Source of the DNA: UBA6911 sp964481255
Lineage (GTDB): Bacteria > Acidobacteriota > UBA6911
Assembly: GCA_964481255.1 (NCBI GenBank)
Contig: CAYZTZ010000192.1
Span: 1-5,384, forward strand
Direction: 5' to 3'
Length of the DNA: 5,384 nucleotides
Numbering within the stretch: position 1 is the stretch's first letter; every line of letters begins with the position of its first letter. Positions 1 through 5,379 of the stretch are shown one piece after another. The notes beneath the pieces were generated by a model, which had not been told where the DNA came from, made no database searches, and saw nothing but the letters and a program-made list of their open reading frames with translations. Made by a program: the position numbers and the translations under genes.

Positions 1-322
1 CATGGCCCGCGACGACGAGTTCCCTGTAATTTTTCTCCATGCGCCGGATGAGGCGAGCGACGCGATGATGCGGCCCCGGCGTCTCGGACCACCAGTAGTT
101 TCGAGGATAGAATTCAGCCAAGGCCGATTCCCCGGGCGCCGGGTGCTGGAAAACGCATCCGCACCCGGCGCATCGGTAGAGAGGGAACACGCCGCGGGAC
201 AGACCGAACAGACGGTCGCGGCCTTGCGCGTAGAATCGAACGTCGCCGGCGCGACAGACGGGACAGGCCGGGGTTTCCGGGGACCGCTGCGCAGGCATCC
301 CGGAAGCGTCGCGGATCGTCAC
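1..322 (-). CDS. Zinc-ribbon class I SAM-dependent methyltransferase, N-terminal part (runs off left edge)
   Basis: About 107 codons are visible, open to the window edge, starting at GTG 322. The start is supported by AAGGAG (minus strand, 336-331) eight bases upstream, and by a 4-base GTGA overlap with the stop of the glycosyltransferase gene before it. An in-frame ATG at 298 is the alternative. Visible residues show a four-cysteine zinc ribbon, CPVC at 20-23 and CAGC at 51-54, then FYPRNYWW at 71-78. This layout is typical of the N-terminus of SAM-dependent methyltransferases found in surface-glycan and natural-product clusters. The Rossmann fold with the SAM-binding glycine motif would lie beyond the edge, so the catalytic assignment is inferred from the N-terminus only. 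The overlap implies translational coupling with the upstream GT2 gene and a shared glycan-related role. The acceptor substrate cannot be told. Confidence 0.72.
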   Translation of the reverse strand, partial: MTIRDASGMPAQRSPETPACPVCRAGDVRFYAQGRDRLFGLSRGVFPLYRCAGCGCVFQHPAPGESALAEFYPRNYWWSETPGPHHRVARLIRRMEKNYRELVVAGH

Positions 323-1047
323 CCCCGTTTCTCCTTGGGCCGCGTGAATTGGAACGCAGGCGCGGACCCCAGCCACGGAGAGAAGCGCTTGCGGAAAAGG
401 AAGAGAAGATTCCGGAACCCGTCCCTCCAGGGCCTGAGTTTGATTTCTCCCATCCTGTTGGAGTAGTCGATATAAATCTCCCTGAACCCGATCCCCTTCC
501 GAATGATGGCTTCGATCTTGATTTCTTCGCTGAAGGCCATGCCGTCGCTGACGAGACGCATTTCATCCAGACTGGACCTCTCGAAAACCCACATGCCGGA
601 TTGTGAATCGCGGATCCAGCGGAAGTACAGAACCGACATGGCCAGGCTCAGCAGCTTGTTGCCGATCCGGTGCTTGACCGACATGGCGTTCTTGTTTTTC
701 AAGGGAAAGCGCGACGCGGACAGGAATCGGACTCCCGAATGCAGGAACGCCTCCAGGAGATAGGATATGGCGTCGGGGGGATAGGAATGGTCTCCGTCCA
801 AGGTCACGATGATATCGCCCCTGGACTGCCGCAATCCCGTCTTGTAGGCCCGGCCGTAACCGCGGACTTCTTCGTGCAGGACAACGGCGCCTCGGCTCCG
901 CGCAACTTCCGCCGTCCGGTCGGTGGAATTGTTGTCGACCACAATGACTTCGTCGACGAAGGAGGGTATGCGCGCCAGGACCTCGGCAAGGCCTTTCTCT
1001 TCGTTAAGGCATGGGATGACGACGGTAATAAGGCGGTTTCTATACAC
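319..1047 (-). CDS. Family 2 glycosyltransferase, DPM1/polyprenyl-phosphate hexose synthase-like, soluble
   Basis: The gene encodes 242 residues with a GT-A fold of glycosyltransferase family 2. The nucleotide-binding start ITVVIPCLNEEKGL spans 7-20, VIVVDNNSTDRT is at 34-45, and the metal-binding DGD triad is at 84-86. DSQSGMWVF (147-155) and SEEIKIEA (173-180) resemble the acceptor-side motifs of dolichyl/undecaprenyl-phosphate sugar synthases. There is no C-terminal membrane hairpin, so the protein is probably cytosolic or peripheral; enzymes of this type move a sugar from a nucleotide donor to a lipid phosphate or a growing glycan. The donor and acceptor are unknown. The start is GTG at 1047: the conserved core begins at residue 6 and no upstream in-frame start exists, so there is no room to move it. 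No Shine-Dalgarno precedes it; the promoter at 1085-1056 suggests a leaderless message. It overlaps the methyltransferase gene by 4 bases. Confidence 0.88.
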   Translation of the reverse strand: MYRNRLITVVIPCLNEEKGLAEVLARIPSFVDEVIVVDNNSTDRTAEVARSRGAVVLHEEVRGYGRAYKTGLRQSRGDIIVTLDGDHSYPPDAISYLLEAFLHSGVRFLSASRFPLKNKNAMSVKHRIGNKLLSLAMSVLYFRWIRDSQSGMWVFERSSLDEMRLVSDGMAFSEEIKIEAIIRKGIGFREIYIDYSNRMGEIKLRPWRDGFRNLLFLFRKRFSPWLGSAPAFQFTRPKEKRG

Positions 1048-1055
1048 GGCAAGGG

Positions 1056-1085
1056 ATGATAGCGCATGCCGGTGCGCGCTGGCAA
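1056..1085 (-). promoter_or_regulatory. Sigma-70-type promoter of the GT2 gene, placed for a leaderless mRNA
   Basis: On the minus strand TTGCCA (1085-1080) and TATCAT (1061-1056) are separated by 18 bases; each box matches the consensus at five of six positions. Only eight bases, CCCTTGCC, lie between the -10 box and the GTG start at 1047. Transcription should therefore begin at or next to the start codon. This agrees with the lack of any Shine-Dalgarno sequence there. Confidence 0.6.
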
Positions 1086-1118
1086 GGCGCCCGAGCGGCC
1101 CCGGGACTTAAACTTGGT

Positions 1119-1147
1119 TTGACTGGAAGGACGGGCGAAGCTATTAT
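1119..1147 (+). promoter_or_regulatory. Sigma-70-type promoter of ssrA
   Basis: TTGACT (1119-1124) and TATTAT (1142-1147) are separated by the ideal 17 bases; each is one mismatch from consensus. The expected transcription start, near 1154, lies about 17 bases before the mature 5' end of tmRNA at 1171, leaving a short leader for RNase P to remove. It is back to back with the GT2 promoter, with 33 bases between the two -35 boxes. Confidence 0.8.
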
Positions 1148-1170
1148 TGGTTCAGGAAGTAAATTTCAAG

Positions 1171-1518
1171 GGGGGTGAACTGGATTCGACGGGGGTCAAG
1201 AGGCAGCAGAGGCGTGTCGAGTTTTCCGCGACTCGCAAAAATCGTGGAATTAAACATAACTGCTGACAATCAGTTAGCACTGGCCGCTTAAGCGGTCACG
1301 TCCCCCCGCTTCAGCCTGCGGGAGCGGGACGGGGCGTCCATAGCAGGATAGAACGGGATCCAGTCCCCGGGTTTCCGTTCGAAACTCAAGGGGATAGCGG
1401 GTGCGCGCTCCTGCCGGTCCGAACGTTGCGCCTGCGAAACATAACGGATCGGATACGCACGTAGGCTCTGTTCGCTGAAGTCCTTCGGACGCGGGTTCGA
1501 TTCCCGCCACCTCCACCA
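1171..1518 (+). ncRNA. ssrA: Transfer-messenger RNA (tmRNA, SsrA), one-piece form
   Basis: tmRNA rescues stalled ribosomes and tags the unfinished protein for proteolysis. The 5' end GGGGGTG (1171-1177) pairs with CACCTCC (1508-1514), including the G3-U pair that alanyl-tRNA synthetase recognises, and the ACCA tail (1515-1518) is encoded. The conserved 5' motif CTGGATTCGACGG follows the acceptor strand. The T arm is GCGGG, TTCGATT, CCCGC (1491-1507). Pseudoknot PK1 is readable: CGAGT (1218-1222) pairs with ACTCG (1231-1235), and the loop TTCCGCG (1224-1230) pairs with CGTGGAA (1243-1249). The tag frame follows at 1262-1291, with its stop in the loop of a 7-bp hairpin (1281-1298). The GC-rich remainder, 1299-1490, should hold the other pseudoknots, which I did not fold fully. 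The length of 348 is normal, and the order of parts shows it is not circularly permuted. No clear intrinsic terminator follows; 1519-1765 shows nothing I can name. Confidence 0.97.
1262..1291 (+). other. tmRNA tag reading frame, peptide ADNQLALAA
   Basis: The frame GCT GAC AAT CAG TTA GCA CTG GCC GCT TAA encodes ADNQLALAA; a further alanine comes from the charged tRNA end. The resume codon GCT is preceded by TAACT (1257-1261), matching the place and form of the UAGUC element before the E. coli resume codon. The stop lies in the loop of the hairpin TGGCCGC/GCGGTCA. The hydrophobic ALAA ending is the standard degron read by ClpXP-type proteases. Confidence 0.85.
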
Positions 1519-1765
1519 GGCTGATTTCCTTCAAAAAAATCGCCTCCGGTTCCCAAAAGCTCATGCGACCGCAGCATAATCAGGGGATGCTCCGGGATTC
1601 ATTCCTCTTATGCTTTCGGGAGGACAAGTGTCGGATGCCACCTTTCGGACAGGGCTTTGACGCCCGGAGGCGCGAGAGAGTGCGCCATCCCTTCAGCCAT
1701 CCGACTGCGCCCCGAGGGTGCTGCAGACAAGGATACGAGACCTCCCGCCTGAGCCCTGCAGTGAA

Positions 1766-2353
1766 TCACTTCGGAGGTGCTTTCGGTGCTTCATCGACCG
1801 TGATCCACTGGTCGCGATTCCTGTTGTATTGAGGCCAGCGAAACGGCTTGAAGACCGTATTGTTTTTCAACTTCTCCCACTCATCGTGGCTGACTTTCCC
1901 GTCTCCATCCGCGTCGAACATTTTGATGAAATCCTGTCCGGTCGGGCCGCCTTCCACATACGGGCTGTCGGCGACCATTTGCGTGGCCTGTATGATTCCC
2001 GGGGGTGCTTTGGCCGGCTTGGGGAATGGAGCGCCCGGCGACGCAATGACAAAACGTCCGCCGCTATAAACGGTAAGAACCCCTTCCTTCTTCGTATCCA
2101 TCTCCTCCGGGATGGCGCAGGCCGACATCTCCTGTCTTGTGATCTTTTCATCCTTATTCGGATCGCATAGATGGAAAGACGCATCCATTAAGCCCAACTC
2201 CTTCCATTCCTCCCTGCCGATAAAACCGTCTCTGTCGACATCCAACGCGGCAAAAAACGGATCGATATTAACAGCCGTCGAACCTTGCGGAAACAAAGGT
2301 GTCGACAGCGCTAGACAGCCCGCCAGGGCCCGAAACATCCTGCGAATATTCAT
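1766..2353 (-). CDS. Secreted protein with four EF-hand-like calcium-binding loops
   Basis: The product is 195 residues. Residues 1-27 look like a signal peptide: RR near the start, then a hydrophobic stretch. Four 12-residue EF-hand loops follow: D38-E49 (DVDRDGFIGREE) and D147-E158 (DADGDGKVSHDE) are canonical. D64-E75 has glutamate and N177-E188 has glutamine in place of the central glycine, and the last begins with asparagine, so those two may bind calcium weakly. A proline-rich linker (106-118) separates the first pair from the second. ATG 2353 is preferred because GGGAGG lies seven bases upstream and it puts the signal peptide at the N-terminus; a TTG start at 2431 would add 26 unlikely residues. 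It is probably a periplasmic or exported calcium sensor or buffer. The partner is unknown. It is alone on its strand here, with its own promoter at 2431-2403. Confidence 0.82.
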   Translation of the reverse strand: MNIRRMFRALAGCLALSTPLFPQGSTAVNIDPFFAALDVDRDGFIGREEWKELGLMDASFHLCDPNKDEKITRQEMSACAIPEEMDTKKEGVLTVYSGGRFVIASPGAPFPKPAKAPPGIIQATQMVADSPYVEGGPTGQDFIKMFDADGDGKVSHDEWEKLKNNTVFKPFRWPQYNRNRDQWITVDEAPKAPPK

Positions 2354-2360
2354 AATGTAT

Positions 2361-2366
2361 CCTCCC
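2361..2366 (-). promoter_or_regulatory. Ribosome binding site that fixes the EF-hand gene start
   Basis: GGGAGG (minus strand, 2366-2361) lies seven bases before ATG 2353. It decides between this start and a longer open frame reaching TTG 2431. Confidence 0.75.
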
Positions 2367-2402
2367 GGATCGTTCTGTTGGAAAGGCATCGGACTGATGC
2401 CA

Positions 2403-2431
2403 TCCATACCATTCACCGAAACAACTGTCAA
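2403..2431 (-). promoter_or_regulatory. Probable promoter of the EF-hand gene
   Basis: A perfect -35 box TTGACA (2431-2426) is followed after 17 bases by TATGGA (2408-2403). The -10 box is poor but carries a TGG extension just upstream. The leader would be about 43 bases. The -35 box lies on the antisense of the first recognisable codons of the chrA relic. Confidence 0.45.
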
Positions 2432-2642
2432 CGCCGCGTCCGTTGCATTAATGGCCGTCGTTATGATTCAGCCCGCCCGTACGGCGCTAGTGGATTACCG
2501 CGCGATCGCGATAGCGATCGGCGCGGAGGCCGCCGTCCTGCTTCTCCGATACAACGCAACCATGACGCGGCTCGTGCCGGAGGGCACGATCACCAGTATT
2601 GTCATCCGCACGGCAGCCTTCGATCGATGGCTTGGATCCTGA
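2427..2642 (+). pseudogene. C-terminal remnant of a ChrA-type chromate transporter
   Basis: The plus frame ending at TGA 2642 reads VNAASVALMAVV, then ALVDYRAIAIAIG, VLLLRYN, and LVPEGTITSIVIR. By memory this follows the C-terminus of the chromate ion transporter family: a VNAA(S/A)xxLM helix, an ALVD turn, another helix ending LLLRxxxN, then WLVLGGAxxG. In an intact protein the last motif would be glycine-rich and followed by a helix; here it has VPEG and a charged tail. About 72 codons remain of the several hundred in a full gene, and upstream the frame runs into the antisense of the EF-hand gene. There is no start codon with a ribosome site. I read it as a decayed 3' end, not a working gene. 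The family call rests on pattern recall, without alignment. Confidence 0.6.
2503..2520. repeat. Short inverted repeat inside the chrA relic
   Basis: CGATCGC (2503-2509) and GCGATCG (2514-2520) are perfect 7-bp inverted arms around a GATA loop. No T-run follows, so it is not an intrinsic terminator. It falls within the AIAIAIG codons of the relic, so it may be a by-product of coding sequence. Confidence 0.4.
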
Positions 2643-2739
2643 GGAGCTATCCCGGGACCTCGGCCGGGTGATTAACATCGCCGCCTGAGTGTTGAATGAT
2701 ACGCGACGTAATCAGATGATTTCCGGCGCGCTCGGCCGG

Positions 2740-2952
2740 TCATCGCAAGGAGCGGAGGCAAAAACTCAGCAGCGGGCCGGATATCTCGAGCCTGCCCGAC
2801 AGCATGACGGCGGCCAGCACCCATTTCGCGGCCGCCGGCAGATGTCCGTAATTCGCCATGGACCCTACCGCTCCGAACCCCGGGCCCACGCTTCCCATAG
2901 CAGCCCAGGCGCGCGTGGGCGCGGTAAGTTCTCGATTCAGGCCCGTTTGCGA
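2740..2952 (-). pseudogene. C-terminal remnant of a TrkH-type potassium transporter
   Basis: The minus frame ending at TGA 2742-2740 reads TRAWAAMGSVGPGFGAVG, SMANYGHLPAAAKWVL and AAVMLSGRLEISGPLLSF. This is the end of TrkH proteins: the fourth pore loop with its SVGPG filter segment, then NYxxLPxxxKWVL and the last helix with LGRLEI. About 66-70 codons survive; the three earlier pore repeats, some 400 residues, are missing. Recognisable sequence begins within about 20 bases of the GT9 stop codon (2968) and lies in the same frame, so the break point is almost at that stop. There is no start codon or ribosome site, and one pore repeat cannot form a channel. It is a deletion relic. Confidence 0.75.
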
Positions 2953-2967
2953 TGCAGATTGCCGCGC

Positions 2968-3945
2968 TTAACCGCGTCTGTTTAATCGTATACTCCGAAG
3001 CACCTCCTCCATGGAAATATTGCGGAGACAGGTATGCCCGCCGCGGCCGGAAGCGCAGCCTTCGCAGCCGCGCGCATCCCTCAGGACGGTGACATGCTCT
3101 CCCAGGGGCGCCCAATGCTGCGGCAGGGACGGACCGAACAGAACCACAGACGGAACTCCGAGTCCCGCGGCCAGATGCGCGACGCCGGAATCGTTTCCGA
3201 CAAAAGACTCGCAGCGTTCCAGTAAAGCCGCCACGAGTGCCAGAGGAGCGGACTCCACCTGCATCACCTTGCCCGGCGCCAGCTTACCCGAAATTTCCTT
3301 CGCCGTTCCGCCTTCCGCAGGGCCCTCAATGACGAGTATTGTCCTCGATCCCTCGAGCTCCAACTGCTCGGCGAGACGGATATAGCGATCCGGAGGCCAG
3401 CGTTTTATCGGGGAGCCCGCGCCGGGGTGCATCGCCGTCAGACGGTCCGCGGAGGTCCATCCCCGTTCGCAAAGCCATCTCTCCGCCTGACGGCGTGCCT
3501 CCGGTTCGACGCGGATTCTTACAGGCGCGGCCCTGGCGTCGGGCGGGACCCAGGGGCGCAGCGAATCGACGAATATCTGGGAGACGTGGCGCGTCTCTCC
3601 AGGACCGGGACGCCAAGACGCAATGCGCGCATCGGGATGAAGCCGTCTCAGACCGGCCTCGTATTCAGGGTTTCCCGCGCCAGTCCAGGAAACGACGCGG
3701 TCGAAGGATTTCCAGAAACGCTCCGCCTCCGGAGCCAGGCCGCCGGGGATGTAGAGGTGATGCAGCGGAAGGCCGGAGAGCGAAAGGAGGCGGTCGGCGA
3801 GACCTCCCAGGACCGGCGCGAGATAGTCCCCATGGCCTGCGACGGTAAGCCGCGCCGACGGGCAGCTTCTTCGGAGCAGGGCTACAGCGGGAAGCGAGAG
3901 GATGATGTCGCCCAGGGCGCCGGGATGGAGGAGGAGTATCTCCAC
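2968..3945 (-). CDS. Glycosyltransferase family 9 (ADP-heptose:LPS heptosyltransferase family)
   Basis: The product is 325 residues, normal for the family, with a GT-B fold. The N-terminal HPGALGDIILSLPA (7-20) holds the conserved GD, where D13 matches the catalytic aspartate of WaaC. The second domain has MHPGAGSPIKRWP (172-184), and the donor-site signature GNDSGVAHLAAGLGVPSVVLFGP spans 250-272. The C-terminal cysteines (294, 297, 306) before an ISMEEVLRSI helix are also usual. Enzymes of this family add ADP-heptose, or sometimes another sugar, to lipopolysaccharide core at the inner face of the inner membrane. The exact donor and acceptor cannot be read, so no waa symbol is given. The start is GTG 3945, sharing one base with the mrp stop (TAGTG); no Shine-Dalgarno is visible, so translation probably depends on coupling. 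The stop is TAA 2970-2968. Confidence 0.9.
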   Translation of the reverse strand: MEILLLHPGALGDIILSLPAVALLRRSCPSARLTVAGHGDYLAPVLGGLADRLLSLSGLPLHHLYIPGGLAPEAERFWKSFDRVVSWTGAGNPEYEAGLRRLHPDARIASWRPGPGETRHVSQIFVDSLRPWVPPDARAAPVRIRVEPEARRQAERWLCERGWTSADRLTAMHPGAGSPIKRWPPDRYIRLAEQLELEGSRTILVIEGPAEGGTAKEISGKLAPGKVMQVESAPLALVAALLERCESFVGNDSGVAHLAAGLGVPSVVLFGPSLPQHWAPLGEHVTVLRDARGCEGCASGRGGHTCLRNISMEEVLRSIRLNRRG

Positions 3946-5030
3946 TATTCAATAACAACCATATTCGGACGGCTCAGATTGGCGATGCTGACCTGCGCTG
4001 CCACCTTCTCGGCGATTTGAATCAGCGCGCGGGCCGCGGGGGACTCCGGATCGGCCACCACGACGGGCTTGCCCGCATCGCCGCACTCGCGAAGCGACAC
4101 ATTCAACGGCACTTCCCCGAGGAAGGGCACCCCGTAACTCGCCGCCGTGGCGGCGCCTCCGCCGTGGCTGAAGATATAGGACCGCTCATTGCAATGAGGG
4201 CATTGAAAATAGGACATATTCTCCACGATGCCCAGGACCTCGACGCGGACCTGGCGGAACATCAGGATCGCCTTGCGGGCGTCCTGCAGCGCCACGTCCT
4301 GAGGGGTGCTGACGATGATCGCGCCCATGAGCGGCACCGTCTGCGTCAGGCTGAGCTGTACGTCGCCGGTCCCGGGCGGGAGGTCCACGAGCAGATAGTC
4401 CAGTTCCCCCCAGTCCACCTGACGCAGGAACTGCTGAATGACACTGTGAAGCATCGGGCCGCGCCAGATGAGCGGAGTGTCGTTGCCCGTTAAAAAGCCC
4501 ATGGACATGACCCGGACGCCGTAATTGGTCAAAGTCTGGATGCGGTTTTCGATCGCGACCGGCCTCCCCGTGATTCCCATCATCAAGGGGACATTGGGCC
4601 CGTAGATATCCGCGTCCATCAGACCCACGGCGGCACCCTCCCCGGCGAGCGCGGCGGCCAGATTGACCGTCACCGTGGTTTTGCCGACGCCGCCCTTCCC
4701 GCTGCCGACCGCGATAATGTTTTTGACCCCCGGGATGCCCTGCCTTTCCGGACCCGCCGCCCCCGCGCTGACGGCCGACGTCATCCGGATCTCAACGTCT
4801 TTTATCCCTTTCACCTTCAGCACCGCCTCGCGCGCCCATTGTTCCATTTCTTTCTTGACCGGGCACGCCGGGGTGGTCAATTCGATGGTGAACGACGCCC
4901 TGTCGCCCTCGATCCGGAGGTCCTTGACGAAGTTGAGAGTCACGATGTCCTTGCGCAAGTCAGGGTCCTGAACCGTCCGCAGAGCGTCCAGAACAGCCTG
5001 TTCCAGGGATCCTGCGTCCTTTGGAGTCAT
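3945..5030 (-). CDS. mrp: Mrp/ApbC iron-sulfur cluster carrier ATPase
   Basis: The 361-residue protein has the standard two-part form: an N-terminal MIP18/DUF59 domain (about 8-82, with DPDLRKDIV and the conserved TPACP at 53-57) and a ParA/MinD-type P-loop domain. The deviant Walker A motif GKGGVGKTT is at 111-119, with signature lysine K112. DADIYGPN is at 139-146 and VDLPPGTGD, the Walker B region, at 215-223. CPHC (277-280) is the CxxC pair that bridges a 4Fe-4S cluster between two subunits in this family. It carries Fe-S clusters to apoproteins in the cytosol, driven by ATP. ATG 5030 is preceded by AGGA at eight bases and lies three bases after the DUF2905 stop; the gene overlaps the GT9 start by one base. 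All key residues are present, so it should be functional. Confidence 0.97.
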   Translation of the reverse strand: MTPKDAGSLEQAVLDALRTVQDPDLRKDIVTLNFVKDLRIEGDRASFTIELTTPACPVKKEMEQWAREAVLKVKGIKDVEIRMTSAVSAGAAGPERQGIPGVKNIIAVGSGKGGVGKTTVTVNLAAALAGEGAAVGLMDADIYGPNVPLMMGITGRPVAIENRIQTLTNYGVRVMSMGFLTGNDTPLIWRGPMLHSVIQQFLRQVDWGELDYLLVDLPPGTGDVQLSLTQTVPLMGAIIVSTPQDVALQDARKAILMFRQVRVEVLGIVENMSYFQCPHCNERSYIFSHGGGAATAASYGVPFLGEVPLNVSLRECGDAGKPVVVADPESPAARALIQIAEKVAAQVSIANLSRPNMVVIE

Positions 5031-5033
5031 AGC

Positions 5034-5252
5034 TTATTTCCTGAAAATGTAATAGATGATGCTGAAAAGGATGCTCAGCAGGAGGCATGTCGTTAACGGG
5101 AAATAGAACGAGAAATTCCCGCGCCTGACCCTGATGTCCCCCGGGAGGCGCCCCAGATGAAGGAAGGAGAAGAAATTCGAGTAGCTGAACAACAGGCCGA
5201 GCAGCAGGAGAATGATACCCAGAATGATCAGAAAGCGGCCTAAAGGAAGCAT
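5034..5252 (-). CDS. DUF2905 small membrane protein
   Basis: The product is 72 residues with two membrane helices (about 6-24 and 51-69) joined by a short basic loop. The loop holds LGRLPGDIRVRRGNFSFYFP, the hallmark of DUF2905, a family of about 70 residues with no known function. The start ATG 5252 has GGAG nine bases upstream (5265-5262). It is the first gene of a three-gene operon with mrp, only three bases before it. I have no evidence that it works with Mrp beyond this spacing. Confidence 0.9.
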   Translation of the reverse strand: MLPLGRFLIILGIILLLLGLLFSYSNFFSFLHLGRLPGDIRVRRGNFSFYFPLTTCLLLSILFSIIYYIFRK

Positions 5253-5280
5253 CGATGTTTACTCCATACTACTATCAACA

Positions 5281-5297
5281 AATAGCTTTTTGCTATT
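5281..5297. repeat. Small hairpin in the leader region of the DUF2905-mrp operon
   Basis: AATAGC (5281-5286) and GCTATT (5292-5297) form a 6-bp stem with a TTTTT loop, 28 bases before the DUF2905 start codon. It sits in a locally AT-rich patch where the operon promoter should be. No clean -35/-10 pair could be chosen. It could be an operator or leader hairpin, or chance. Confidence 0.35.
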
Positions 5298-5333
5298 CCG
5301 GCAAAACTATTGCAATCAACCTTCACCCCGTGA

Positions 5334-5355
5334 GCACGGCTCTCCAGAGCCGTGC
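5334..5355. repeat. Perfect 10-bp inverted repeat near the right edge
   Basis: GCACGGCTCT (5334-5343) and AGAGCCGTGC (5346-5355) are perfect inverted arms around CC, giving a very stable hairpin with a small loop. No T-run follows on either strand, so it is not a standard terminator. It may belong to a repeat or mobile element continuing beyond the window. Confidence 0.7.
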
Positions 5356-5379
5356 GTCTGCCTGTTGTTCAGACAGACG
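5355..5379. repeat. Second inverted repeat abutting the first
   Basis: CGTCTG (5355-5360) pairs with CAGACG (5374-5379). Alternatively GTCTG (5356-5360) pairs with the nearer CAGAC (5370-5374) around a 9-base loop. It shares its first base with the 10-bp repeat, so the two hairpins would stack. The sequence then ends in CGGACGG at the edge. Confidence 0.45.

Noticed and set aside
114..566. Long open frames opposite to or overlapping the GT2 and methyltransferase genes
   Set aside because: These are shadows in GC-rich DNA, rich in arginine and proline, in conflict with clear conserved proteins.
1235..1291. Longer tmRNA tag starting at GCA 1235 (18 residues)
   Set aside because: Bases 1231-1249 form both 3' strands of pseudoknot PK1, and the UAGUC-like element lies just before GCT 1262, so the shorter tag is preferred.
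1536..1542. T-run on the minus strand just after ssrA, as a terminator
   Set aside because: No stable stem precedes it on that strand, and on the plus strand it is an A-run, so it does not terminate ssrA.
1274..1564. Minus-strand open frame with a VEVAGIEPAS-type sequence, and a second one overlapping it
   Set aside because: It is the antisense of the tmRNA T arm and acceptor. This is a well-known false protein in databases; it is not a gene.
2315..2326. LAGC lipobox (residues 10-13) in the EF-hand protein, which would make it a lipoprotein
   Set aside because: Only three uncharged residues lie between R8 and the cysteine, too short for a lipoprotein signal; ordinary secretion is more likely.
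2354..2431. N-terminal extension of the EF-hand protein to TTG 2431
   Set aside because: The ATG at 2353 has a strong ribosome site and begins a signal peptide; the extra residues would bury it, and they overlap the probable promoter.
2487..2678. 63-codon minus-strand open frame
   Set aside because: Its composition is rich in R, D and S with no motif; it is the antisense of the chrA relic.
2612..2691. Plus frame ending SRDLGRVINIAA just after the chrA relic
   Set aside because: It is short, has no start with a ribosome site, an upstream stop closes the frame, and I recognise no family.
3339..4020. Plus-strand open frames of 169 and 197 codons
   Set aside because: They lie opposite the GT9 gene, whose motifs are unambiguous, and show no family features.
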